NCBI GenBank assembly: GCA_945787655.1
Contig: CALZIJ010000028.1
Location: 1 to 37,655 of the forward strand
Origin: Nitrospiria bacterium
GTDB lineage: Bacteria > Nitrospirota > Nitrospiria > SBBL01 > JAADHI01
DNA length: 37,655 bases
Direction of reading: 5' to 3'
Below, one piece after another: positions 8,405 to 16,163 of the stretch; within the stretch, counting starts at the first letter, position 1, and each line of letters starts with the position of its first letter. The notes beneath the pieces were generated by a model. That model was not told the origin of the DNA and did not search any database. It worked only from the letters and a program-made list of their open reading frames with translations. A program made the position numbers and the translations under genes.

Positions 8405-9046
8405 CTAGTTTTTAGTCCGTTCCAAGATGTCGAGACTAAGATGAAGGAGCTCGTCAGGCCGGTTTGTGATGCCAAAGCAAAAAGGCGGGACCCCTTTTTG
8501 GGGATTGAGCACACCAATGTAAAAAATAAGGGGCGTCCTGTCCTTGTTTTCTTGAAGTTGTTTCAACAAGGTCAAACCAGCAGTGGATTCTTCTCCGCGA
8601 GCCATGTCTGAAATGATAAAGTCGTAACGGGCACGGCTGAGTTTTTCAAGCGCTTCTTCTGTGTTGATGGCGACTGTAATTTCAGCCTTTAATTTTATGA
8701 ACATGTTGCGCTCGTTTTGGCAGGCTTTGGGTTCGTCATCCACCCATAAAATGTGGACGCCTTCGAAAAGGCCCAGGTTTTTTTTCGCGCGACTCACGGC
8801 AATTTCACGGGCCTCGGCGGGAATCACAACATTCCATTTCGGGTTTTTTTGAGCCAATTCGATAATGGCGGCATCGATCGATTTTTCCAGAAAGGAAAAC
8901 TTGACCCCGCGAAAACTAAACCCGGTCAACTTGGGCAGAAGTTCATGCCGAATTGGTTTATAAAAGAGGATGAGTATGACCGCGGTCAGTGAAAACCACA
9001 AAAGTGAAGGGATGAGTCGAACCAGTTCGATATAAACGTTTTCCAT
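8405..9046 (-). CDS. Membrane-anchored receiver-like (REC) protein
   Basis: The 213 residues have one N-terminal hydrophobic helix (about 12-30, LIPSLLWFSLTAVILILFY), a linker of ~65 residues and a response-regulator receiver fold from ~96. The acidic pair is present (HILWVDDEP, D103/D104), as is the phospho-acceptor-like aspartate D147 (DFIISDM). The usual Thr/Ser at the end of beta-4 appears replaced by I177, and the conserved lysine by R196 (NRPDEL). It could therefore be a degenerate or constitutively shaped receiver. No output domain and no partner kinase are nearby. It is the first gene of the operon with SIR2 and STAND, with AAGGA five bases before the ATG. Its role may be membrane recruitment or gating of the system (inference). 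Confidence 0.75.
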   Translation of the reverse strand: MENVYIELVRLIPSLLWFSLTAVILILFYKPIRHELLPKLTGFSFRGVKFSFLEKSIDAAIIELAQKNPKWNVVIPAEAREIAVSRAKKNLGLFEGVHILWVDDEPKACQNERNMFIKLKAEITVAINTEEALEKLSRARYDFIISDMARGEESTAGLTLLKQLQENKDRTPLIFYIGVLNPQKGVPPFCFGITNRPDELLHLSLDILERTKN

Positions 9047-9094
9047 TGTTCCTTTTTAAAAATAGAACTTATTGATCTTTTGTAACAAAATCAT

Positions 9095-9100
9095 ATTATA
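9095..9100 (-). promoter_or_regulatory. Candidate -10 element for the REC-SIR2-STAND operon
   Basis: On the minus strand a perfect TATAAT lies 49 bases before the ATG of the receiver-like gene. No convincing -35 is found 16-18 bases further upstream, so the promoter may be weak or activator-dependent. The surrounding 60 bases are strongly AT-rich. Confidence 0.35.
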
Positions 9101-9258
9101 AAAATCACCGGCTTGGTATCTATCACACTTGAATCGATCTTTCAATGTTTTCCGCATGATCTTTATAAGGGGACTCGTAAAACGGATGCCCTCATCTCAT
9201 TTAAGGCAGTGATCTCATCCCGGCTTGCAAAAAGAGGGTTTCGCCAAGACGGATCATG

Positions 9259-9287
9259 TTGACAAATATGGGCTGTTTTATTAAAGT
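9259..9287 (+). promoter_or_regulatory. Sigma70-type promoter for the chagasin-like gene
   Basis: TTGACA (9259-9264) is followed after 17 bases by TAAAGT (9282-9287), 29 bases before the ATG of the inhibitor gene. The -35 is perfect and the -10 is 4 of 6. It might also carry transcription into the downstream tRNA. Confidence 0.5.
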
Positions 9288-9316
9288 GCCTTCAGCGATT
9301 TTGAAGGGCAGCGGAC

Positions 9317-9625
9317 ATGACGATAGGAAAAAGCGAGAAAACAAAGATTACTGCGAAAGCCGGGGAACCATTTCAGATCCGCATTTGGGAAGACCGTACA
9401 AAAGGCGGCTGCCGCTGGGTACCCACCTATGATACGGCGGTGCTGCGCTTGTTGGGGGATGAATACGAGCGGACGCGCAATATTCGGGTCACGGATTCGG
9501 GTATGCGCTCTTTTGAATTTGTCGGGGTGAACCCGGGCCAGACCACGATTGAATTTGAGGCCCGCTACGGCTGGAAATTCTCGGCCGAGCAACACTTGAT
9601 CTATGACGTGATTATCACGGATTGA
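9317..9625 (+). CDS. Chagasin-family (I42) cysteine protease inhibitor
   Basis: This 102-residue protein has the size and pattern of an I42 inhibitor, a small immunoglobulin-like fold that blocks papain-type proteases with three loops. Loop 2 is represented by RTKGGCRWVP in place of NPTTGYxW. The strand RSFEFVGVNPGQTTIEFEARYGW matches the conserved FxFxAxxPGxxxLxxxYxRPW region. No signal peptide is evident, so it may be cytosolic, unlike many family members that are exported. It stands alone, about 20 bases upstream of a tRNA-Glu gene, and is divergent from the STAND operon. Target unknown. Confidence 0.7.
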   Translation: MTIGKSEKTKITAKAGEPFQIRIWEDRTKGGCRWVPTYDTAVLRLLGDEYERTRNIRVTDSGMRSFEFVGVNPGQTTIEFEARYGWKFSAEQHLIYDVIITD

Positions 9626-9646
9626 TCTGTTTGTTTTATGTCCTAT

Positions 9647-9722
9647 GGTCCCATCGTCTAGTGGTCCAGGACGTTGGCCTCTCACGCCGAAAACACGGGT
9701 TCGAACCCCGTTGGGACCACCA
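9647..9722 (+). tRNA. tRNA-Glu (anticodon CTC)
   Basis: The 76 bases fold as a cloverleaf. The 7-bp acceptor stem GGTCCCA pairs with TGGGACC. The anticodon stem TTGGC/GCCGA encloses the loop CTCTCAC with anticodon CTC. The T stem ACGGG/CCCGT surrounds TTCGAAC. The 3' CCA is encoded. The anticodon reads GAG (Glu). I found no second copy of the tRNA 3' end in the window that would mark an integrated island. Confidence 0.95.
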
Positions 9723-10262
9723 AAAGTATACATTCACAGAAACAAAACCGACGCGATCAAGCTAAAGTTTTCGATTCACCCGTCATCCCTGGTTCCCAAG
9801 ACTCCTCATTCTGGTCAGAGATAAATTAAATGTAGATAAGGTTTTGCCCGTATTTTCTTCTGATCTATCCAGAATCAACATGTTTTGATTCTCGGTCATG
9901 TCTCAGTTTGAAAACTCCTCAATACGTCGTGCCCGTGCAAACGGGCATCCAAATGTTTTAGAAGACTGGATTTCCGCCTGCACGGGAATGACACTTTAAA
10001 GAAGATTTCTTTCTAAACCGACCTGAGACACGACCGGATTCTCAATCCCCCGATAAATCTATCTTTTACAAGAAATCAAGAGAATATCCCTTAATTAAAG
10101 GCAGGAGATTGACAGCCTTTAGATTGACGCTGCACTCAGTAGAAGTCTGGAGGATTTTAATATTTTTAAAAAGAGGCTTCACTCAACCCTGGATGTGCCG
10201 CTCATCATACAGATTCAGTCGGTCAATACTGGATGGGTCCTGTCTTTGTTGATTTGAATTAG
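9723..10262. other. 540-bp gene-free stretch holding a MITE-like element
   Basis: No credible reading frame was found. The interval between tRNA-Glu and the chemoreceptor remnant contains the ~147-bp nested inverted repeat at 9891-10037 and AT-rich flanks. The sequence just before the GTG at 10263 shows only a weak AGG ribosome binding site. Confidence 0.5.
9891..10037. repeat. MITE-like nested inverted repeat
   Basis: The outer arms are CTCGGTCATGTCTCAG (9891-9906) and, inverted, CTGAGACACGACCGG (10023-10037). Nested inside are GTCGTGCCCGTGCA (from 9926) and its imperfect inverse GCACGGGAATGAC (to 9992), each with its own short CCCG/CGGG hairpin. The inner pair resembles the widely dispersed intergenic repeat family that reads CATTCCCGnnnnnGCGGGAATCC. 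There is no coding capacity. The likely identity is a non-autonomous mobile or hairpin repeat. Confidence 0.6.
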
Positions 10263-11396
10263 GTGAAATTATTGAATCTCTTCAAGAAGAGCCTTCTTGC
10301 AAAGCTTCTGGGGCTGATTATCAGTATTACGGTCATAGGCTGGGGGGTCTTTATTTCGGCGGTTGTAAAGCAGGAAGAAGACCTGTTTCAGGAGAAGGTT
10401 AAAGCGGTAGCACTCATGTCTCAACCGCTTCTTTACAGTCTATATAAAGACATGATGGAAGAGCGGCCGGACATGGCGCGCTACTTGATGGAAGGGATAA
10501 AGGAGACCTCCAGTGTGGAACGGGTCCAGGTGCTTCGGGATAACGGGAGAGAGGCAGGTTTTCTGGATCTGAAGACCTTGTTGGAAGTTGAGGAGGAATA
10601 CAAGAAACTCGATGAGGAAATTCCCGCGGAGTGGTTTGATGACCATGAGGAGAGAGAAGATGTAACAGCGGAAGGGATTGAGCATCCGAAATTCGAGGAG
10701 GCGCTGGAACGTTTTATCGATGGGCAAAAAGAGAGTGTTCATTACATTGAAACAGTAGGGGATAAACAATTCTTAACATATCTGGAGCCGGTGCTTAAGA
10801 AGAAGTGCGATGCCTGCCATGTTGAGCACGGAGAAAAGATCAGGGGCGTCCTGATGATCTCCACCTCTCTGGATGAGATGTATGCGGGCTTGGACGCCAG
10901 TAAAAGAAAATGGATGCTTTACGGTTCCTCGATTCCCCTGGGGATCTGCGCGACACTTTCCCTGATGGTGAAATCAGTGATCACACGGCCTATTCAAGGC
11001 GCGGCAGCATTGCTGAAGGACATTGAGGCCGAAGGTGATTTGACGAAACGATTGCAGGTGCGGTCGAAGGATGAGGTCGGGCAGATGGCCTTATCTTTTA
11101 ACAAAATGATGGGACGACTCCGGGATCTTCTGATTCGGGTTCGGGAGGAGGGCCTCAAGATCAACCATTCTTCTTCAGAAATCAAAAGTGGCACGGGGCA
11201 GCAGGCCGCCGGGGCGGCGGAGCAGTCTTCCACCGTGACCGAGGTGTCCACAACAATTGAAGCGCTTTCACGGACCACGGACCGCCGGCCATATTGCGGA
11301 AAATGCGCAGGAACTCTCTTCTACCGCCGGAGGAGCCCGAAGGGGGAGAACAGCCGTCTTCTGCCTTGGTTAAAGGTACGACGACGAGACCGTTGA
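10263..11396 (+). pseudogene. Haem-sensor methyl-accepting chemotaxis-like protein, frameshifted and truncated
   Basis: The GTG-started frame has a first membrane helix (~10-33) and a periplasmic sensor domain ending in the haem motif CDACH (182-186), like DUF3365/c-type haem sensor domains. A second helix (~219-238) and a HAMP domain (~240-290, TRPIQGAAALLKDI) follow. The start of the signalling coil is AEQSSTVTEVSTTIEALSRTT. Near 11276-11295 the frame shifts: the homologous continuation AENAQELSSTAG lies in another frame. That frame meets a TAA at 11371-11373 before DETVEG (11383-11400). The methyl-accepting hairpin tip and adaptation helix are missing, and the sequence runs straight into a NapC-like fragment. 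The intact part could still make a membrane haem protein, but chemotactic output is lost. Confidence 0.8.
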
Positions 11397-11718
11397 AGGC
11401 TTGCCCTTGGTGTCTTTGTGTCGGGATTTATCTTCGGTCTCACCTTTTTAGGCGGCTCCCATTTAGCGGTGAATTGGACGAACGAAGACACGTTTTGTAT
11501 TTCCTGCCATTCAATGCAGGCCTATGCTTACAGCGAATATAAACAAACGCCGCACTATAGAAGCGCAAGCGGCATGCGTGTCAGCTGTGCGGACTGCCAT
11601 GTCCCCAAGGAAGTTATGCCCAAACTGCTACGCAAGTTTTTTGCGATCCTGTATCGATTGCCATAAAGGTCTTGCCCATAAGCTTCCCGATGAATACGTC
11701 GATTCGTTCGGCGAATGA
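11397..11718 (+). pseudogene. Decayed NapC/NirT-type multihaem cytochrome c
   Basis: Intact relatives are ~170-200-residue membrane-anchored tetrahaem quinol dehydrogenases that pass electrons to periplasmic reductases. The remnant starts inside the membrane helix (GFIFGLTFLGG) without a proper start and keeps two haem motifs, CISCH and CADCH (the latter followed by VPKEVMPKLLRKF). After a frame change near 11640 it resumes with the C-terminal haem region CIDCHKGLAHKLPDEY. The ~80-90 residues normally between, with the third haem, are deleted. It follows directly on the broken chemoreceptor, so one or more deletions joined the two. Confidence 0.8.
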
Positions 11719-12179
11719 CGGCCGAAATAAAATGAAAAGATGTCCAGGGTGGTAGCACTCGTTACATTGTGAAGACAAACACGTGAATTTTATCCTATCC
11801 CTGCCGCCCGGTTTCGTTCAAATAAGACCTGAGGCCCTGTTCTTTTGTAAGGCCTTGAGATTATCCGGGTCATTGTACTCATCATTAAAAGGTATTTGTT
11901 CAAATACCTGTTTGAGAAAGCCTGTTGTCCCTCACCTTAAATTATTCATGAAATTATTCATGTTTCATGATGTTATTGTCGTTTGACCGAATTTCTGCCA
12001 TAATTTCCAAATCCCATGGGGGTAAAAGGACCATTTGCGTGTTATTTCTGAAAAATGTTCTATTTATTGGGCGGATCGAATCTTAAGGTATTATTGTTTA
12101 TTCTAATCTAGTTGTTGATCCCTTTTGTGGATGAAAGCATGGAAAATACAATGCCACTATCATATGCAAGGAGGAGATT
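11719..12179. other. 461-bp gene-free stretch
   Basis: No supported gene. It contains a 20-bp near-perfect palindrome (11890-11909, AGGTATTTG, TT, CAAATACCT) and a perfect tandem pair of a 12-bp unit AAATTATTCATG (11939-11962). A strong ribosome binding site AAGGAGGAG lies just before the DUF4242 gene. No promoter with both elements was convincing. Confidence 0.4.
11890..11909. promoter_or_regulatory. Operator-like 20-bp palindrome
   Basis: AGGTATTTG (11890-11898) and its exact inverse CAAATACCT (11901-11909) flank a 2-base centre, so 18 of 20 positions are symmetric. The shape suits a dimeric regulator. The nearest downstream gene is the DUF4242 gene 270 bases away, and the upstream cytochrome gene is broken, so the present target is unclear. 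Confidence 0.3.
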
Positions 12180-12446
12180 ATGCCAATTTATGCCGTACAA
12201 CGTAAATTACCGGGCATTACCCTGGATCAACTCGCCGGGGCGCAAAAAAAAGTGATCGAAACCAGCGACCAATTCACGCGGGACGGTCAGCCGGTAAAAT
12301 ATATTCGGAGCAACTTTTATCCAAAAGATTCAAAGTGCACCTGCTTATTTGAAGGTCCGGATGCCAAGGTCGTGCAGCAAGTCAATGAGACGGCGGCCAT
12401 CCCGTTTGACACGATTGAAGAAGTGCTTGATTTGATTCCTGAATAA
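12180..12446 (+). CDS. DUF4242 family protein (nickel-binding-like ferredoxin fold)
   Basis: The 88 residues match the DUF4242 pattern: MPIYAVQRKLPGITLDQL at the start, then YIRSNFYPKDSKCTCLFEGP and an ending with IPFDTIEEVLDLIPE. Characterised relatives are small alpha/beta proteins, one described as nickel-binding in Streptomyces. The physiological role is not established. The start has a near-perfect Shine-Dalgarno sequence (AAGGAGGAG), suggesting strong translation. It is monocistronic, followed by a hairpin terminator shared with the convergent PQQ-dehydrogenase gene. Confidence 0.75.
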   Translation: MPIYAVQRKLPGITLDQLAGAQKKVIETSDQFTRDGQPVKYIRSNFYPKDSKCTCLFEGPDAKVVQQVNETAAIPFDTIEEVLDLIPE

Positions 12447-12449
12447 CCT

Positions 12450-12493
12450 CTGCTGTCGTCCTGAGGCCTACATCGGTGTCAGGACGACAGCAG
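12450..12493. terminator. Bidirectional hairpin terminator
   Basis: A perfect 15-bp stem CTGCTGTCGTCCTGA (12450-12464) with its inverse (12479-12493) and a 14-base loop lies between the stops of two convergent genes. There is no clear T tract on either side, so termination may be factor-aided. Confidence 0.65.
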
Positions 12494-12501
12494 TGTGGTG
12501 A

Positions 12502-14088
12502 TCACGGCATGCCTTCGAGACGTAAAATCGTGCCGTTGTCCTGATACACCACATAAAGCTCGCCGTTGGCGTCTTCGCCAAATGATACATAACCGAACCG
12601 CTTGAGATGATCATGTCGTGTGGTTTGCCATCCACCTCTGCCGTCGGGCGTGATATCCCAAAAATCACCCGTGCAAAAGTCGGTGAAGACATAATGGCCG
12701 AAAAGCGCGGGGAACAGTGCGCCGCGATAACTGTATCCTCCGATGATGGTGCATTCCCCGTTACGGTGGTCATAGTCGAAAACCGGAAAGGCGTATGAAG
12801 CCTGCGCGTCGCAACGACTGAGGTTAAACACTGCATTGCCCTCGTAACAACGCCAGCCGTAATTCTCTCCACCCAAGGATCCGGCCATTTGAATATTCAG
12901 TTCCTCGAAATTGTTTTGACCGACATCCGCGATAAAAAAATCCCCTGTGAGCCGGTCAAAACTGGAGCGCCAGGGGTTACGCAGACCCAAAGCCCAAATT
13001 TCATCGCAGACACCGCCGGTTCCATCAATAAAAGGATTGGAGGCGGGGACGGTGTACTGTCCGCCGCCTGCCCCGACACAATCCGGTGACCGGCCGGGCC
13101 CCGAATCCACATCGATCCGAACCACTTTTCCCAAAAGCGTGTCCGTCGTCTGCGCGTGGTTGTCGGGATCGCCGCCCGATCCGCCGTCTCCCAACGGGAT
13201 GTACAGAAATCCGTCGGGGCCAAAATGGATGTCTCCGGCATTGTGGTTGGCAAAAGGTTGATCGACCGTCAACAACACCATTTCGCTGTTAGGATCGGCG
13301 ATATCGGGGTTTTGCGTGACCCGAAAGCGTGAAATACGTGTTCTCCGTTGGTCTTCGGTGTGGATATAGTTGAGGTAGAAAAACCCGTTGAAGGCGAAGT
13401 CCGGGTGAAAAGCAAGGCCCAGCAGTCCTTGTTCGCCAGAATCCGTGACCCGTGTAGAAATGTCCAAAAACGGCGTGGCCGGCACTGTGCCTTCCGGATG
13501 GATGATCCGAATTCTCCCTCCTTTTTCAATGACGAAAAGCCGAGGATCACCGGGGCCTGCGTTGTAAATGCCGACAGGGCTGTCGAATCCCGAAGCGAAC
13601 GGCTTCAAGTCAAACTGGACATCCGGGAGTACACAACTCACAATGATGTCCGTAATCGGCTCCCCTGAAACGATGCCTGAGCCCCGGCTAAGGGTGCAAA
13701 TTTGTGTGGGTGACGTGGGCTGCGACGAAACGCGGACGTCATACGCAGCGCCAGTGGAAAGCGCCGTTGAAAAGACAAAGGGGCCGTTGGAGGCAATGGA
13801 GAGATCATTCCCGTCGTTGTTATGGAGGATCAATCCACCACCAGATAAACCGAATACCTGTCCGCCCAAGGAAAAGGCAGGAGGTGTTTCCGGGGTGCTT
13901 GGCGATGTTTCCGGGTCTGTGGTGCTTTCTACCGGGTCGGCTGTGGCCTCCTCGGTTTCGGCCGCTGGCGATCCCCCGCTGTCATCGGGACGTTTACAGG
14001 CAACAAGGAAAATGATTACCCCGGTAATAAGGGCAAAAAACAACATTTTGGGTGGTTTTTGTGACAACGGTGCCTCTGTATTGATCAA
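12502..14088 (-). CDS. PQQ-dependent sugar dehydrogenase-like lipoprotein
   Basis: The 528 residues begin with a lipoprotein signal: hydrophobic residues 15-30 and lipobox LVAC with C31 as the lipidation site. A Ser/Thr/Glu/Pro-rich spacer (32-70) follows, then a beta-sandwich module (~71-160, LGGQVFGLSGGGLILHNN to IIVSC). The C-terminal ~365 residues are a glucose/sorbosone dehydrogenase-type six-blade propeller. Landmarks include GEQGLLGLAFHPDF, NHNAGDIHFGPDGFLYIPLG (catalytic-type histidine), GLRNPWRSSFD, and DVGQNNFEELN. Relatives oxidise aldose sugars with PQQ in the periplasm; the substrate here is unknown. An internal ATG (14046) would trim 14 residues and also leave a valid lipoprotein signal. 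No PQQ biosynthesis genes are in the window. Confidence 0.85.
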   Translation of the reverse strand: MINTEAPLSQKPPKMLFFALITGVIIFLVACKRPDDSGGSPAAETEEATADPVESTTDPETSPSTPETPPAFSLGGQVFGLSGGGLILHNNDGNDLSIASNGPFVFSTALSTGAAYDVRVSSQPTSPTQICTLSRGSGIVSGEPITDIIVSCVLPDVQFDLKPFASGFDSPVGIYNAGPGDPRLFVIEKGGRIRIIHPEGTVPATPFLDISTRVTDSGEQGLLGLAFHPDFAFNGFFYLNYIHTEDQRRTRISRFRVTQNPDIADPNSEMVLLTVDQPFANHNAGDIHFGPDGFLYIPLGDGGSGGDPDNHAQTTDTLLGKVVRIDVDSGPGRSPDCVGAGGGQYTVPASNPFIDGTGGVCDEIWALGLRNPWRSSFDRLTGDFFIADVGQNNFEELNIQMAGSLGGENYGWRCYEGNAVFNLSRCDAQASYAFPVFDYDHRNGECTIIGGYSYRGALFPALFGHYVFTDFCTGDFWDITPDGRGGWQTTRHDHLKRFGYVSFGEDANGELYVVYQDNGTILRLEGMP

Positions 14089-14242
14089 AGACGGGTGTTT
14101 CCATCATCTCACGGAATGCTTTTTAACATAGACGATGACAATCGGGGCGAATAGTCATATTTTTTGACTTAAAGCAGAGGAGGTGAAAAAAAACAACCGT
14201 CGATGTTATAATTTTTTATAACACATTCATGAGGGATGGCGC

Positions 14243-15241
14243 ATGCGAATTTTTTGCTGGAAATTAAAGCCGGTTTACTTTTTTCCCCAACTCATATTCG
14301 GGCTTGCTTTAATATGGGCAAGTCCGAGTTTCGCTGAGAAAAATGATCTCTTGATACCAACGCGTGCTTTGAAAGGGCATGGCGACATCATCCGCTCTCT
14401 TGCTTTTTCCCCGGACGGTAAACTGCTCGCGACCGGAAGCTATGATAAAACAGTGCGAATATGGCATGTTAAAACCGGAGAGGCGAAGTTTTCATTCTCC
14501 CACAAAAATTTGGTCCGGGCCGTGGCTTTTTCACCCGATGGTCAATTGGTCGCTTCTGGCAACTATCACAAAACGGCGGATCTTTGGGAAGTCGATACCG
14601 GAAAAAGAAAGGCGGTTTTAGGTCATTCAAAGCTGGTGCGCGCCGTGGCTTTTTCTCCCGATGGAAAAACTTTGGCTTCAGGCAGCAAAGACAACACGCT
14701 CCGGTTGTGGAATATCCGGACCGGCCGTGAACGAAAGAAACTGAAGGGCCATTTAAAGTCAATCAATGCCGTGGCCTTTTCTCCGAAGGGGAAACTACTG
14801 GCCTCCGGGAGTACCGATCATACGGTCCGGTTGTGGGATATGGAAACAGGGAAACAAGTCGCGGTTTTAAAAGGCCATACCGCTTTGGTTTCATCGGTCT
14901 CTTTTTCCCCGGATGGGGCCTTGTTGATTTCGGGCGGCACCGACAAAGTAATACGTATTTGGGACGTGAAGACCTTTAAGGAAAAGGGACAACTTGTTGG
15001 TCATACAGATGCCGTCCATACGGCTGTTTTTTCTCCGGATGGCCAAACCATTGTTTCCGGCGGCGCGGATCAGGCTGTCCGTTTTTGGGATGTGAAGACT
15101 GGAAATGAGAAAAAGGCTTTAAGGAATGAACACGCTTTATATGTGGCCGTCGTGGCCTTTTCTCCCGATGGTCGGCTGCTTGCCACAGGCGGCGGGGATC
15201 GGACCGTGAAGCTATACGACGTTCAACAGGTACTTCGCTAG
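14243..15241 (+). CDS. Secreted seven-blade WD40 protein
   Basis: The 332 residues begin with a Sec signal peptide (hydrophobic stretch to ~30, cleavage likely after ASPSFA), then seven WD40 repeats of ~41-42 residues, for example AFSPDGKTLASGSKDNTLRLWNI split across strands. Seven repeats close exactly one beta-propeller, with no other domain. It is most likely a periplasmic or surface scaffold that binds a protein or ligand. Bacterial proteins of this sort are poorly characterised. It is divergent from the PQQ-dehydrogenase gene with 154 bases between. Its blades resemble those of the STAND protein at 3.9-7.5 kb in the common FSPDG...WD pattern, but this alone does not show shared origin. 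Confidence 0.85.
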   Translation: MRIFCWKLKPVYFFPQLIFGLALIWASPSFAEKNDLLIPTRALKGHGDIIRSLAFSPDGKLLATGSYDKTVRIWHVKTGEAKFSFSHKNLVRAVAFSPDGQLVASGNYHKTADLWEVDTGKRKAVLGHSKLVRAVAFSPDGKTLASGSKDNTLRLWNIRTGRERKKLKGHLKSINAVAFSPKGKLLASGSTDHTVRLWDMETGKQVAVLKGHTALVSSVSFSPDGALLISGGTDKVIRIWDVKTFKEKGQLVGHTDAVHTAVFSPDGQTIVSGGADQAVRFWDVKTGNEKKALRNEHALYVAVVAFSPDGRLLATGGGDRTVKLYDVQQVLR

Positions 15242-15275
15242 GGCCTGCTTTTGGTCTGTTTCACTCTTATGCTTA

Positions 15276-16163
15276 GTGATTAAGTATTCGGCGGTCAAAA
15301 TGCAGCAATACGCTGTCAGTGTGGTTATCCCTGTTTTTAACCGGAAGACTCTTATCCTTAGGGCGCTGCATTCAGTTTTAAAACAAAGTCTGCCCGCGCA
15401 TGAAGTTCTTGTTGTGGATGATGGTTCCACCGATGGAGCCAGGGACGCGATTCTGCAAAACTTTCCTCAAGTCCGTTATATCCGCCAAAACCGCCTTGGG
15501 GTGAGTGCCGCGAGAAACCGCGGGATTCGTATGGCGACTGGAAATTGGATTGCCTTTCTGGACTCTGATGATGCCTGGGCAGTCGAAAAACTTGCCTGCC
15601 AGATTGAGGCCTTGAAAAAGCAGCCTGAATACCTTCTTTGTCACACGAACGAAATCTGGATTCGAAACGGCGTCCGCGTCAATGCAATGAAAAAGCACGA
15701 AAAAAAGGGGGGATGGATTTTTCAACATGGTTTACCCCGATGCGCGATTTCCCCTTCGTCTGTCCTGGTGAATAAAAGGTTTCTTGAGGCCTTGGGAGGG
15801 TTCGACGAGGGCCTGCCCGTGTGTGAAGATTATGATTTGTGGTTACGAATCTGTGCCCGCTCTCCCGTGTTGTACCTCGATGCGCCATTAACGATTAAAT
15901 ATGGCGGCCATAAGGATCAGTTGTCCAGGCAGTATTGGGGAATGGACCGTTTCCGTGTACAAGCCTTGGATCGTATTTTGACTGGCGGGAATTTAAAGAA
16001 GGCAGACGACATTGCTGCGCGCAGGATGTTGTACCAAAAAAGTAAAATTTTGATGAAAGGGGCGAAAAAGCGCCAAAACGCATCCTTGTTTCAGTATTGT
16101 CAGACTATTTTGAATCGACACCCCTTGCCATCGGAGACACCGGCCGACTCATCAATGCCTTGA
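15276..16163 (+). CDS. Family 2 glycosyltransferase
   Basis: The 295 residues show the GT-A fold of GT2 enzymes: VSVVIPVFNRKTLILRALHS, VLVVDDGSTDGARD, GVSAARNRGIRMATGNWIAF, the metal-binding LDSDD, and the acceptor-side FDEGLPVCEDYDLWLRI with the catalytic-type ED. Such enzymes transfer a sugar from a nucleotide donor during polysaccharide or glycoprotein assembly; donor and acceptor cannot be told. The GTG at 15276 gives the longest form; an ATG at 15300 begins right before the first strand and is equally plausible, and neither has a strong ribosome binding site. It follows the secreted WD40 gene by 34 bases and may be co-transcribed. Confidence 0.85.
   Translation: MIKYSAVKMQQYAVSVVIPVFNRKTLILRALHSVLKQSLPAHEVLVVDDGSTDGARDAILQNFPQVRYIRQNRLGVSAARNRGIRMATGNWIAFLDSDDAWAVEKLACQIEALKKQPEYLLCHTNEIWIRNGVRVNAMKKHEKKGGWIFQHGLPRCAISPSSVLVNKRFLEALGGFDEGLPVCEDYDLWLRICARSPVLYLDAPLTIKYGGHKDQLSRQYWGMDRFRVQALDRILTGGNLKKADDIAARRMLYQKSKILMKGAKKRQNASLFQYCQTILNRHPLPSETPADSSMP

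Noticed and set aside
9281-9733. 150-residue minus-strand frame spanning the tRNA and the inhibitor gene
   Set aside because: It reads the tRNA-Glu backwards (the GVRTRVFGVRGQRPGPLDDG-type peptide is typical of tRNA-antisense frames) and the antisense of the I42 gene; no ribosome binding site or family match.
13568-14131. 187-residue plus-strand frame opposite the PQQ-dehydrogenase gene
   Set aside because: Antisense of a well supported lipoprotein gene; low-complexity Ser/Val/Gly stretch mirrors the spacer region.
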